A DNA stretch of 64,000 nt from Calditrichota bacterium (lineage in GTDB: Bacteria > Zhuqueibacterota > Zhuqueibacteria > Zhuqueibacterales > Geothermadaptataceae): NCBI GenBank assembly GCA_008501765.1, contig QQUE01000015.1, forward strand, positions 372,001 to 436,000, written 5' to 3'. The notes below the pieces were generated by a model. The model was not told the origin of the DNA. It saw only the letters and a list, made by a program, of their open reading frames with translations, and did no database searches. Position numbers and translations under genes: made by a program. Position 1 is the first letter of the stretch. The number at the start of each line of letters is the position of its first letter. Shown here one piece after another: positions 8,835 to 18,073 of the stretch.

Positions 8835-9779
8835 TTACCTTTCCTGAATTAAATTTTCACAAATTGCCTCAATATGCCTTTCATCGGAGCCGCAGCAGCC
8901 GCCGATTATTTTTATTCGGTATTTTTCATGAATCGCAGCCATAAGTCTCCCGAAATCAGTGGGCTCGGAACTATCGAGATATTCCAGTTCATCGAGTTCT
9001 TCCGGGCTTTTCGCAGAAGTGTTGGCCTGCAATCCCTGAATTCGCTGTATCGCTTTTTTATCACAATTTATCTTGTCTTCGACAGCCTGAGTAAATATTG
9101 TTGGATGCACGCAATTAACCATAAAACAATCTGGCGCCGGTCGAATTTGCGAATCAATTTCCTCAATGGCTTGAGAGAGCGGTGTGCCATCAAGCAACGT
9201 CCCGGTTGGATGAATTACGAAACTCAGAATGTAAGGAATCTTGAGACTGGCTATGGCCTCAGCGATGCCGATGGCTTCGGACAAAGCCGGCAAAGTAGCG
9301 ACTTTGATGAAATCGACACCGCTATCGGCAAGTTCGCTTGCCTGCCATGCATGAAAATCGGCGGCTTCTTTCCGGGCAAGTGCTTCCTCCGGGCGGTAAG
9401 CATCGCCCCGGCAGCCCATTAATCCGCCGATAAAAATTTTCTCGCCATAATCGCCGTATCTGCGCCGAATATCCTGTAAAAATCGGACACAATCCCGGTT
9501 GATTGCTTTGTACTTGCGATAATTTGATTTTTCAAGTCGCTCAGGATTGGCGCGCCACGTCGGGCTCAGGTTCAAAAATGGGAAATTATATTTTTTACCC
9601 AAATCGATGTATTGACGAAATATTTTTGCCAACACTCGACGACCTTCGGGCTGGTAAATCAATCCGGCATGGGCGATAAATGGATCCAATTCAACAGTTT
9701 CGGCCCGCCGGATGCGCTCGACCATGCCACCTTCGGTGAGAATAATATCAGCAGATTGCAGTGTGTCTGTAAAAGTCAT
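8835..9779 (-). CDS. Homocysteine S-methyltransferase family protein
   Basis: 314 residues. Zinc-dependent methyltransferase fold that moves a methyl group from S-methylmethionine, betaine or a similar donor to homocysteine, giving methionine. Zinc ligands are visible as the Cys of MVNCVHP (about residue 222) and the pair in IIGGCCGSDERH near the C-terminus. GGLMGCRGDAYRPEEAL and ADSGVDFIKVATLP are typical of the fold. It follows a Cys/Met PLP enzyme in the same direction, 72 bp downstream, which suits a sulfur amino-acid operon. The methyl donor cannot be read from the sequence. Confidence 0.85.
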   Translation of the reverse strand: MTFTDTLQSADIILTEGGMVERIRRAETVELDPFIAHAGLIYQPEGRRVLAKIFRQYIDLGKKYNFPFLNLSPTWRANPERLEKSNYRKYKAINRDCVRFLQDIRRRYGDYGEKIFIGGLMGCRGDAYRPEEALARKEAADFHAWQASELADSGVDFIKVATLPALSEAIGIAEAIASLKIPYILSFVIHPTGTLLDGTPLSQAIEEIDSQIRPAPDCFMVNCVHPTIFTQAVEDKINCDKKAIQRIQGLQANTSAKSPEELDELEYLDSSEPTDFGRLMAAIHEKYRIKIIGGCCGSDERHIEAICENLIQER

Positions 9780-9851
9780 TATAAAATTAATATCTCCGGT
9801 TTTACAATAATTATCTGGATTTATTATCGAGACAACATCCCGTGTTCCATC

Positions 9852-10997
9852 TCAAATTTTTGCGAATGTATTCTGCAAATCTGCGATCAAATCATCCGCA
9901 TCCTCGATACCGACGGACAGGCGTAACAGGCTATCTTTTATACCTTCAGCTTCCCTTTCTTCTGGCGATAAAACAGCGTGGGAGGTCATAGCAGCAGAGC
10001 AAATTGTCGTCTCAACACCGCCGAGACTCATTGACGGTTTGATGAGCTTTAATGCTTTCTGGTACACCGTCGTATCCAGTGCATCCGCAAGTTCGAATGA
10101 AAGCATGCCGCCAAAACCACGCATCTGTATTTTTGCAAGGTCGTGCCCTTCATGATTCACCAAACCGGGATAATAAACTTTATCAACATGCGCACATGAG
10201 TTCAAATATTCGGCAATTTCCTGCGCATTTCGGTTTTGTTGTTCAACACGCAGGGCAAGGGTTTTTATACTTCTTTCCAGCAGACTGCACGTTTGTGCAT
10301 TGAGACTGCCGCCAAAATTTTTCGCACGTCCCAGAATTCGTTGCATCAATTCTGTACTTGAAACAGCAGCGCCCGCACAAATATCACTGTGGCCGCTGAG
10401 GTATTTTGTCGCGCTGTGAACAACCACATCGATGCCCAAGTCCAAAGGATTTTGGTTGATCGGCGAAGCAAAAGTATTATCGATAACCGAAATAAGACCA
10501 TGTGTTTTTGCCAGCTCAGCCACCGCTGCGATATCTGTAATTTGCAACAAAGGATTGGAGGGTGTTTCGATATAAATTAGCCTGGTATTTGCCTGCAAAC
10601 ACGCATCGAAATCATCAATCGCCAGCCCTGCCGTCGTTGTGTGGCTAATGCCAAAATCATCAAAACAATTGGCTATAAAATTTGAAGTACCGCCATACAA
10701 TTTATTCTGAATGATAGCATGATCCCCTTTATGCAAAAAACTGAGAAGAGTGGTGCTGATTGCTGCCATGCCCGAGCTGAAAATGAGCCCTGCTTCACCG
10801 TGTTCGAGGGCCGATATTTTTTGTGCCAACGCTTCCTGGTTGGGTGTGTTAAAATAACGCGGGTAGGCTTTCTTCTCCAAATCGAGGTAGGCATAGGATG
10901 TTCCGGGATAAATTGGCGTGATGGAGCCATGTGTAACCGGGTCCTCAATGGTGCCGCTATGCACACACAATGTTTTATGGGAGCTCGTTTCAGGCAT
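9852..10997 (-). CDS. Cys/Met metabolism PLP-dependent enzyme (cystathionine gamma-synthase / methionine gamma-lyase type)
   Basis: 381 residues from the ATG at 10997, which has GGAG six bases upstream; an in-frame TTG at 11024 has no such site. Fold type I PLP enzyme of trans-sulfuration. The cofactor Lys is K198 in HSATKYLSGHSD. Other family marks are YPRYFNTPNQ, SSGMAAIST, IETPSNPLL and VIDNTFASP. It could be a lyase acting on methionine or cystathionine or a synthase; members cannot be told apart safely by eye. It is followed by homocysteine S-methyltransferase, so homocysteine/methionine exchange is the likely context. Confidence 0.85.
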   Translation of the reverse strand: MPETSSHKTLCVHSGTIEDPVTHGSITPIYPGTSYAYLDLEKKAYPRYFNTPNQEALAQKISALEHGEAGLIFSSGMAAISTTLLSFLHKGDHAIIQNKLYGGTSNFIANCFDDFGISHTTTAGLAIDDFDACLQANTRLIYIETPSNPLLQITDIAAVAELAKTHGLISVIDNTFASPINQNPLDLGIDVVVHSATKYLSGHSDICAGAAVSSTELMQRILGRAKNFGGSLNAQTCSLLERSIKTLALRVEQQNRNAQEIAEYLNSCAHVDKVYYPGLVNHEGHDLAKIQMRGFGGMLSFELADALDTTVYQKALKLIKPSMSLGGVETTICSAAMTSHAVLSPEEREAEGIKDSLLRLSVGIEDADDLIADLQNTFAKI

Positions 10998-11106
10998 GGG
11001 ATCTCCTTCAATTTTCAAGATCAATTTATGCTATTTTTGGGATTTCAACTTAAAGAAAACGAGTGAGTAATGCAAATTTTAAAACAGCGTGGAATTCGCT
11101 CTGAAC

Positions 11107-11144
11107 AAAAAAAACAGGCACAATTGCTGATCGTACCTGTTTTT
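11107..11144 (-). terminator. Intrinsic terminator after tldE
   Basis: Read on the minus strand: AAAACAGG, a 17-base loop, CCTGTTTT, then a further T run (eight T in all). It lies 34 bases beyond the tldE stop and before the next gene's leader. The A-rich other side means it may work in both directions. Confidence 0.75.
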
Positions 11145-11177
11145 CTATTTTAGATTTAAACGAATTAAAGGTAATTT

Positions 11178-12500
11178 CTACAAGCCACTGAACTCAACAC
11201 CTTCAAAAACCAGGCTTGGAATCTGGCGTGATGAATACGGATATGGATCATTCCCAACTTCGATGAGTTTGTTCCAGAACTCCTTGGCATTGCCGGAAAT
11301 ATTCATCTCGTTAATAGGCTGCACAAGCTTGCCATCTTCGATCAATAAACCGACGATTCCAAACGAAAAATCCCCGGTTGTCGAATTGGAGTTGCCACCG
11401 ATAAATCCGGTAATGAGAATGCCGTTTTCAAGGCTTTTGATCAACGCATCACATCCCCTGGTTCCATATTCCAAAACAATATTTGATGCCGATCCGGAAT
11501 TGGGTTGCATGCCCAATTTCCTGCCATAGTAATTATCGATATAATAGTGATTTAGTACACCTCTCTCGATCATCACCCGTTTTTTCGCGGCTATTCCCTC
11601 ACCATCAAACAGGCGGGAGCCGAGGCCGCCATTGATCAGCGGATCGTCGATAATTGTGAGTTTGTCCGAGGCTATTTTTTTGCCGAGCATGCCATCGAGA
11701 AATGAGCTTTTTTGCTGCAATGCCCGCGCACTCATCGGCTGCTGAAACATGCCTAACAAGCGGCCACCGGAGCGGTTTTCAACGATCGTGGTGAACTGCC
11801 CCGATTTTATCTTTTTCTGGCCGATTTTGCGCAAGGCACGCCGGGCTGCCTCCTCGCCCAAAAATTTCGGAGCGGGTAATTTGTTTTTAAAACGCGCAGC
11901 GCCCCAATACCAGTCTTCCGGACGGCCGGAGTCACCATCGCGGACCGTGACTTCAGCGCCTGCATAAAAAACTGTTTTGCGGGATTCGCCTTTGAAACCG
12001 TTACTGAAAACGCTGGTATTTTCTGAGGAAATATCGGTGTAGCCAGCCGTGGATGAAATAATTTTATCACTCACACCAACAGCAGCAGCCTCAATTTCTT
12101 TGGCCATTTTAACGCGATCAGCGGTTGTGACACTGCCGTATTCCTGGTCAAGCAAACCCAAATCTGCTTTTATTTTTTGTGGAAAGAATTTCGGATCCGT
12201 GAGTTGACGATATTCATCCTGGCTCAAATATTTTGTCGCGGCAACTGCTTCGGAAATAAACTTTTTTAATGTTCCTTTGCGCAAATCGTTGGTGGTATGG
12301 CTTGAATAACGGTGATCAGAATAAATCTGCAATGTCAAGGAATTCTGCGTCGATTCCTTTAATTTCTCCAGTTTTTTCTCCCGGATTTCCACATCAACTT
12401 GCCGCTGATTGGAAAGCGCAACAGCCACCTCGTTGGCTCCGGCTTGCAAAGTTTGGTCAACCGCCCATTGGGCGAGATCCATTTTATCAGGATTTTTCAT
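11178..12500 (-). CDS. pmbA: TldE/PmbA-family protein
   Basis: 440 residues. TldE (PmbA) is the non-metal partner of the heterodimeric TldD/TldE protease known from maturation of microcin B17 and degradation of CcdA. N-terminal half: QAGANEVAVALSNQRQVDVEIREKKLEKLKES. C-terminal half: GGRLLGMFQQPMSARALQQKSSFLDGMLGKKI and GTRGCDALIKSLENGILITGFIGGNSNSTTGDFSFG. The HExxxH metal motif of TldD is absent, as expected. No export signal is present. The gene lies 93 bases downstream of tldD in the same direction. ATG start. Confidence 0.9.
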   Translation of the reverse strand: MKNPDKMDLAQWAVDQTLQAGANEVAVALSNQRQVDVEIREKKLEKLKESTQNSLTLQIYSDHRYSSHTTNDLRKGTLKKFISEAVAATKYLSQDEYRQLTDPKFFPQKIKADLGLLDQEYGSVTTADRVKMAKEIEAAAVGVSDKIISSTAGYTDISSENTSVFSNGFKGESRKTVFYAGAEVTVRDGDSGRPEDWYWGAARFKNKLPAPKFLGEEAARRALRKIGQKKIKSGQFTTIVENRSGGRLLGMFQQPMSARALQQKSSFLDGMLGKKIASDKLTIIDDPLINGGLGSRLFDGEGIAAKKRVMIERGVLNHYYIDNYYGRKLGMQPNSGSASNIVLEYGTRGCDALIKSLENGILITGFIGGNSNSTTGDFSFGIVGLLIEDGKLVQPINEMNISGNAKEFWNKLIEVGNDPYPYSSRQIPSLVFEGVEFSGL

Positions 12501-12593
12501 TTTATACCCTTTGTAAGATGGTTCAAAGTCTCAGTGCTACCAGGCTGCTGGAAAAACAACCTGCAACATGAAACATTCAACTTTCAACTTATT

Positions 12594-14141
12594 TTAACTC
12601 ACGCCACCAACGGTAATCTTCGAAACTTTAACGGTCGGCAATCCCATCGACACGGGCACACTTTGTCCGTTTTTGCCGCAAGTCCAGCCGCCTTCGGCCA
12701 TTTTCATATCATCTGCAACCATAACGATATCTTTCAAAACCTGCGGGCCATTGCCGATAATATTCACATCTTTTACCGGTTTTGTCAGTTTGCCATCTTC
12801 GATGAGGTAGCCTGATTTCACATAAAACGTAAAATCACCGGCGCCGATAAATACCTGGCCGTTGGTGAAAGTTTCAGCGTATAGGCCTTTTTTAACAGAG
12901 CGGATGACTTCTTCTTTTTTGTGGGGACCGGGGGACATAAAAGTGTTGCGCATGCGTGGCATCGGGGCGTGGCGGAAGGACTGGCGCCGCCCGCTTCCTG
13001 TGGGTTTGACATTGTAATGGCGGGCGCTAATGCGATCGTGCAAATAGCTGCGCAAAATTCCGTTTTCTACCAAAAACGTTTCCTGCGAATCGTTGCCTTC
13101 GTCGTCAATATTGATGGAGCCGCGAATATTTTCATTGCGCCCATCATCGATAATCGAAACAAATTTTTCCGCGACAGGTTTGTTGATTTTATCAGAAAAA
13201 ACAGAGACATCTTTGCGGTTAAAATCAGCCTCCATGCCGTGGCCAATAGCTTCGTGCAATAAGATACCGGAACTGCCTGCCGCGAGCACAACTTCCATTT
13301 CACCGGCCTCCGGTTTTACCGCATCGAAAAGCGCGACAGTGCTACTCACAGCCTCATCAGCGAGACGCTGCACGTTTGCCGGCGTAAAAAATTCAATTCC
13401 CCGGCGGCCGGAGAGATTGAACGAATTTTGTTCGCGCTTGCCTTCCTGTTCAGCAATGCAGGTCACGTAAATCATGCCCATGGGCTGATAATCATAAACC
13501 ACACGGCCTTCAGAGTTGGCCATCAGCATATAACTGGATTCGTCAATAAACCAAATATTGGATTTGATAATTCGCGGATCTTTTTCAAAGACTTTGCCAT
13601 TGATATTCTGCAAATATGGGATTTTTTCGTCGATACCGACTTTTTCCCAGGGCGTTTCGATGGCATAATATTCAGGGTGATCATGCAATTTCAGCGGGGC
13701 TGCTTTTATTTTTTGATTTGAACTGGCGATGTTTGCCGCTGTTTTCGCAGCCAATTTCATCGCTTTTGGCGTCAATTCTTCGGTGAATGAAAAACCGGTC
13801 TGATCCCCTTTCAACACCCGGATTCCAACACCAAAATCAACCCGGCTGTAGGCCCTATTCACCGATTTGTCCTCCAAACCGATGTAGTTGCTGATTTTGT
13901 GCTGAAAATAAACATCACAATAGTCGCCGCCGTTGGACAAACCCGCCGACATCACATCACGCATCAGCGTTTCCGATACGCCGAAATGGTCGTAATAGCT
14001 GGTCAGCGTGCTGCCGTCTTTTAATGGAGGTGCCATCGCTCGCTCCCAATTTGATTTTAAAAACCAGGGCAACATGCCCGCGGTAACCAAACCTTTCGAG
14101 GTCTTGTCCAGAAATGATCGCCTCGTAATTTTTTCTTTCAT
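12594..14141 (-). CDS. tldD: TldD-family metalloprotease with Tat signal
   Basis: 515 residues from ATG 14141 (AAAGGTGG upstream); the in-frame TTG at 14159 would only add six residues. The metal site is HEAIGHGMEADFNRK (HExxxH) near the middle, with the C-terminal Cys of GGWTCGKNGQSVPVSMG as the usual third ligand. The first residues, ITRRSFLDKTSKGLVTAGMLPWFL, form a twin-arginine export signal. Partner gene tldE follows, but its product has no signal. The protease would therefore be periplasmic, or would carry its partner across as a complex. The target peptide is unknown. Confidence 0.9.
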   Translation of the reverse strand: MKEKITRRSFLDKTSKGLVTAGMLPWFLKSNWERAMAPPLKDGSTLTSYYDHFGVSETLMRDVMSAGLSNGGDYCDVYFQHKISNYIGLEDKSVNRAYSRVDFGVGIRVLKGDQTGFSFTEELTPKAMKLAAKTAANIASSNQKIKAAPLKLHDHPEYYAIETPWEKVGIDEKIPYLQNINGKVFEKDPRIIKSNIWFIDESSYMLMANSEGRVVYDYQPMGMIYVTCIAEQEGKREQNSFNLSGRRGIEFFTPANVQRLADEAVSSTVALFDAVKPEAGEMEVVLAAGSSGILLHEAIGHGMEADFNRKDVSVFSDKINKPVAEKFVSIIDDGRNENIRGSINIDDEGNDSQETFLVENGILRSYLHDRISARHYNVKPTGSGRRQSFRHAPMPRMRNTFMSPGPHKKEEVIRSVKKGLYAETFTNGQVFIGAGDFTFYVKSGYLIEDGKLTKPVKDVNIIGNGPQVLKDIVMVADDMKMAEGGWTCGKNGQSVPVSMGLPTVKVSKITVGGVS

Positions 14142-14311
14142 CAGTCCACCTTTCTGCAAAAACTAATGGTTGAGGTTTAAAAAAACGAAGTTTGAAAAAT
14201 AAGGGGAGAAAAGGTATACTTTAATTTAGACAGTAAAATTGACAATTTAGTTGCACAATTATTTGTCAAGTTTGGCTGCTTTTTCAGTGCGACCGTATCA
14301 GGAGTTGCTGG

Positions 14312-15517
14312 TCAAATCAACGAATCGAATATCCGTGCGAGTTTTTGCGTTTGTAGTTTTCGATCAAATTGGTGGATAAATGCGGCATCGACAGCTTTGG
14401 CAGGTGTCCCGTTGTCAAAATCAGAGACCAGGTTTTCGATTTGCTGCTGAATTGTTTTTTCAATAGATTTAAATCCAATATAAACATTGCGATACATTTC
14501 CAATAAAACGCTCAATTCACCTGGCGTGTCAACGACTAAAAACACCGGTTTCTGCAAATAAAAATATTCAAATGTTTTTGCCGGGATGCCTTCTTTCTTC
14601 CCATCGTTACTGGCAAAAAGTAGCAAAATATCAGCATCTCGCATAAGTTCGAGGCATTTTTTGTGGGGTTGAAAGGGGAGAAATTCGACTATCGAGTGTA
14701 AGTTAGCAAACTTCTTTAACCAGGATTTATTGCCGGTAGCGCCAATTATTTGCACATGCAATTTGTCTTTGAGCGCCGGTGATTCGGTGAGCTGAGCGCT
14801 AAGCGCTGCAAAAAATGCCGTCGGTGATGCTTTGTTGGAAAAACGGCCGCAATAGACGAGTTTCAGTTTTTTGCTGCTGGATTTAAGTTTACCATTTTGT
14901 GGAAAATCATCGGGATCAAAGCCATTTGGAATGACATGCACTTTTGATGCAGGAGCCAACCGGGTGAAATTTCGTTGCGCACTGCTTAGCAATGTTATTA
15001 TCGCAGCGGATTGCGTACATATTTCTTTTTCGAGCCGCTGTTGCCTAACTGGAGCTGGCAGTTTGCCAAAATTTAAATCCCCCGACCATTCATCGCGGAA
15101 ATCACTGACGTGTTTTGCACCGGTTTTCCGGGCTATTTCCATCGCAATGAGTTGCACGGAATGCGGCGGCGAAGATGAAAAAACGATATCAATATTATAT
15201 TTTTTAACCAATTTAATCCCGCGTCTTATTGCCGTCCATTTCCAAAAAACATGCTTGTCCGGGAAACTTATTTTTTTTATTAATTTCCTGATTTCTCCGG
15301 GAAAATAGGCCATCCAATCCCGGGTTCGGTGAATTTCAACTTCGGGAAAAAAAGATTTGAGCGGGGAATCGTCATACTTTTTAAGCGGATGTTGTGCCGT
15401 TAACACGACAGGCAAATAGCCGAAATTCGGCAGGAATTTTACAAACTTTTGCACCCGTTGAACCGCGACGCCGCCTTCCGGTGGGAAGTGGTAGGAAACG
15501 ACGAGCACTCTATTCAT
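14312..15517 (-). CDS. Glycosyltransferase family 4-like protein
   Basis: 401 residues. GT-B fold glycosyltransferase that would move a sugar from a nucleotide donor in the cytoplasm. N-terminal acceptor domain: VLVVSYHFPPEGGVAVQRVQKFVKFLP, then SDFRDEWSGD. C-terminal donor domain: LKLVYCGRFSNKASPTAFFAAL and KEGIPAKTFEYFYLQKPVFLV, which replaces the usual ExxGxxxxE region. Last gene of a set with DegT aminotransferase, PIG-L deacetylase and a WbqC-like protein, and it overlaps the end of the latter by four bases. Likely a surface glycan gene; donor and acceptor are unknown. Confidence 0.8.
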   Translation of the reverse strand: MNRVLVVSYHFPPEGGVAVQRVQKFVKFLPNFGYLPVVLTAQHPLKKYDDSPLKSFFPEVEIHRTRDWMAYFPGEIRKLIKKISFPDKHVFWKWTAIRRGIKLVKKYNIDIVFSSSPPHSVQLIAMEIARKTGAKHVSDFRDEWSGDLNFGKLPAPVRQQRLEKEICTQSAAIITLLSSAQRNFTRLAPASKVHVIPNGFDPDDFPQNGKLKSSSKKLKLVYCGRFSNKASPTAFFAALSAQLTESPALKDKLHVQIIGATGNKSWLKKFANLHSIVEFLPFQPHKKCLELMRDADILLLFASNDGKKEGIPAKTFEYFYLQKPVFLVVDTPGELSVLLEMYRNVYIGFKSIEKTIQQQIENLVSDFDNGTPAKAVDAAFIHQFDRKLQTQKLARIFDSLI

Positions 15518-16230
15518 TGGCGCATCGTCTCCTTTCCTTTGGCGAGAATTTCACCCGCGTTCGGGCCTTCGTTGAACAGCAAATCGATGACGGACATGGC
15601 GGGCTGAAATACCCCGAATTGTTGGCTGTACTGCGGATGCTGAAATTGCAAATATTCAACGCCGATACGATTTTTCTCGAAAAGACCCAAATCCATATAT
15701 TTTTTGCCACTGGGCCCGGAAAGATAGGTGCGGCATTGCAAGCGCAGCCCCATATCGATGATGCGTTCGGTCCGCCCCGGCTCGAGATCGAATTCTGAAC
15801 TCAGAAAATAATTCGTTTTAATTGAAAGCGCCTCGAGGAGAAATTTCATCGCTGCGAAGTTTGCATCAAAAAGAAAAGTCCAGTTTTTTGCGTAAAATTC
15901 AGCAAAGAAATCGGCATATTTTTCGAACCACGGCGCCGTTTTATAATTCACAATCAGTGATTTCCAGTGCTTGCGCCGCCAGTTGATTTCCGTGTTTATC
16001 CGCACATCGCGAATGAGCTGCGCTTGTTTTCCTTTTGTGAGCACAGGAATGGTGAGCCATTGTTTGCCACCCGCTGTTTTGATTTGCGCCCGATTGATGA
16101 AATTATGGGATTTGTATTGCACATCATCTGCAAAAACAAATTTATCGGCTGCCTGAATTTTAAAAAAATAAGCAAGCCACGGCAAATAGTGCAACTGGTG
16201 CGCCGAATAAACTGGGCCATTATTCATCAT
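15514..16230 (-). CDS. WbqC-like family protein
   Basis: 238 residues from the first of two adjacent ATGs at 16230, one base after the stop of the PIG-L gene, so translation is probably coupled. Family marks are VYSAHQLHYLPWLAYFFKIQAADKFVFADDVQYKSHNFINRAQIK and KQWLTIPVL. WbqC-like proteins occur in O-antigen and other surface polysaccharide loci and are thought to act in nucleotide-sugar or amino-sugar modification; the reaction is not settled. A longer frame reaches back to 16329 but only by overlapping the previous gene. Confidence 0.8.
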   Translation of the reverse strand: MMNNGPVYSAHQLHYLPWLAYFFKIQAADKFVFADDVQYKSHNFINRAQIKTAGGKQWLTIPVLTKGKQAQLIRDVRINTEINWRRKHWKSLIVNYKTAPWFEKYADFFAEFYAKNWTFLFDANFAAMKFLLEALSIKTNYFLSSEFDLEPGRTERIIDMGLRLQCRTYLSGPSGKKYMDLGLFEKNRIGVEYLQFQHPQYSQQFGVFQPAMSVIDLLFNEGPNAGEILAKGKETMRQ

Positions 16231-16231
16231 C

Positions 16232-16858
16232 TTAAACCAAAATCCACCGGATGACGTCGAATGCCTCGGCATATTTCTGTGCGATTTGCACGCCGCGCGA
16301 CCGCGCCAGTCCCCAAATAAAATCTGCATCGATAAAGTTGCGATGCTTTTGTGATTTATAGCAGCTCAGCGCTTCCAGCTTCTTTTCGATATGATTTTTT
16401 TGCAGCGGCACAAAGTGGCGGGTGTGAAATGTGATGTTGTTCCACGGTAATTCATAGGCCAGAATTGTGGTCTGCTTGAACGCCCGCACGCCTTCCTGGT
16501 AAATCGTCAGATGGTCCTGATGAATATCATTATTGCTGGGCAAAAACACGATTCCCGGATCGATTTCTTTTTTAAGATTGATCATCTGATCGAGAATTTG
16601 CTGGCGCACGTAGCCCAATTTTCTTATTTCATAATTATAAAGGATGAGCTGATGTGACGGAATACCAAGTACATCCATCGCAGCTCGCAATTCCGACTTG
16701 ACGAGCTCGGGTGTAAATGGCGGTTCGGTTCCGGCTGTTGTAAAGGCAACATAATAAACGGTTTTACCTTCTTCCACAAAACGGCGAATCGTGCCACCAC
16801 AGCCCAATTCCCCGTCGTCGGTGTGGGGGGCACAAATGAGAACAGCATCTTTGTTCAC
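16232..16858 (-). CDS. PIG-L/LmbE-family N-deacetylase
   Basis: 208 residues. Zinc-dependent deacetylase fold that removes N-acetyl groups from sugars or similar amides. The family motif is PHTDDGELGCGGT at residues 11-23 (normally HPDDE; here the second position is Thr and the acid order is DDGE). The second zinc segment is NNDIHQDH near residue 115. GTG start with a strong AGGAGGG site. It lies downstream of a DegT aminotransferase and one base before the WbqC-like gene, fitting amino-sugar processing for a surface glycan. Confidence 0.85.
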   Translation of the reverse strand: MNKDAVLICAPHTDDGELGCGGTIRRFVEEGKTVYYVAFTTAGTEPPFTPELVKSELRAAMDVLGIPSHQLILYNYEIRKLGYVRQQILDQMINLKKEIDPGIVFLPSNNDIHQDHLTIYQEGVRAFKQTTILAYELPWNNITFHTRHFVPLQKNHIEKKLEALSCYKSQKHRNFIDADFIWGLARSRGVQIAQKYAEAFDVIRWILV

Positions 16859-16937
16859 GTTACCCTCCTTCTCATTTTTATCATTATTAATGCAATTTTT
16901 TTTCGTTTAAATATCACATCTCAAGTATAATTTCAGG

Positions 16938-18071
16938 TTAAACTGTGAGAGATTTCTTCAACGCTTCAACCACGATTAATGCTTCTTCGGAGGACAAGTC
17001 GGGATATATTGGCAAAGCCAAAGTCTGCTGCAGAATTTTTTCTGCAACAGGGAAATCACCCATCTGATAAGAAAAATTTTCCTGGTAAAACGGTTGCAAG
17101 TGGACTGGCGGCCAATAAATTGTACCACACTGAATCTCGAACGATTCACGCATTTTTCGGGTAATTTCGACACGCGAATACCGGTCTGCTATAATCACCG
17201 GAAATTTATAAAAACTGTGGCAATAACCGGGCGGGGCGGGAATCATCTGAATTCCATCCACAGATTGCATTTTATGCTGATAAAATTCAGCAACCGAAGC
17301 CCGTTTTGCGATTATTTCGGCAAGTAATTTTGTCTGATAATATCCAATGATCGCCTGAATTTCACTCATGCGCCAGTTATAACCCAGGCGCACAAATCGG
17401 CCCTTGAAGGGCGAATTTTGTTCGATACTGATTCCGTGGCAGCGCAGACTGCGGGCAAATTCGGCGCATTTATCATCATTGGTTGTCACCATGCCGCCCT
17501 CGCCGGTGGTCAAAACTTTTGTCGGGAAAAATGAAAAAGCGCCGCCATCCGCCAGATTTCCAGCCTTGTTATTTCCAATTCCCGCCCCGGCAGCATGGGC
17601 TGCATCTTCAATGAGGAATAACCCATTTTTTGCACAAATTCTCTTAATTTCATCGGTGTGCGGGCAGGGCAATCCAGCGATATGCACTAAAATCACCCCT
17701 TTTGTCTTCGGGGAAAGTCGCCGTTTAATTTCGCGAGGATCGAGACACAGCGTTTCGGCGTGGATATCCGCGAGAACCGGTATGCCGCCAGCAAACAAAA
17801 CAGCGTTTGCCGATGCTGAAAATGTGTTTGTCGGCACGATTACTTCCGCATTCTGCACCTCATAAAAACGCAGCAATATTTCCAGGGCACTGGTACCGGA
17901 GTTGACGGCAACCGCATGTTTGCAGCCGATAAACCGGGAAAACTCAGTTTCAAACTTCGTAATCCACGGCCCCATCGTCAGTTGACCATTTTGAAGAACT
18001 TTATCAACTTCAGTACATATTTTTTGCCGGACATCCGCAGGGAAATACGGTTTGCTCGATTGAATAGCCAT
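16938..18071 (-). CDS. DegT/DnrJ/EryC1/StrS sugar aminotransferase
   Basis: 377 residues. PLP-dependent aminotransferase that adds an amino group to a keto-sugar nucleotide. Marks are VAVNSGTSALEILLRF, EDAAHAAGA and the cofactor Lys K185 in GGAFSFFPTKVLTTGEGGMVTTND. C-terminal RLGYNWRMSEIQAIIGYYQ is typical of the family. The ATG starts two bases after the stop of the epimerase-like gene, so the two are one transcription unit. With the PIG-L deacetylase downstream it points to an N-substituted amino sugar. Confidence 0.9.
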   Translation of the reverse strand: MAIQSSKPYFPADVRQKICTEVDKVLQNGQLTMGPWITKFETEFSRFIGCKHAVAVNSGTSALEILLRFYEVQNAEVIVPTNTFSASANAVLFAGGIPVLADIHAETLCLDPREIKRRLSPKTKGVILVHIAGLPCPHTDEIKRICAKNGLFLIEDAAHAAGAGIGNNKAGNLADGGAFSFFPTKVLTTGEGGMVTTNDDKCAEFARSLRCHGISIEQNSPFKGRFVRLGYNWRMSEIQAIIGYYQTKLLAEIIAKRASVAEFYQHKMQSVDGIQMIPAPPGYCHSFYKFPVIIADRYSRVEITRKMRESFEIQCGTIYWPPVHLQPFYQENFSYQMGDFPVAEKILQQTLALPIYPDLSSEEALIVVEALKKSLTV

Positions 18072-18073
18072 AT

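Noticed and set aside
10998-11177. SAM riboswitch in front of the sulfur amino-acid genes
   Set aside because: The leader is short and occupied by the tldE terminator; no SAM-aptamer-like helices were found.
16230-16329. Longer WbqC-like protein beginning at 16329
   Set aside because: The extra residues overlap the PIG-L gene and do not resemble the family start; ATG 16230 gives the usual N-terminus.
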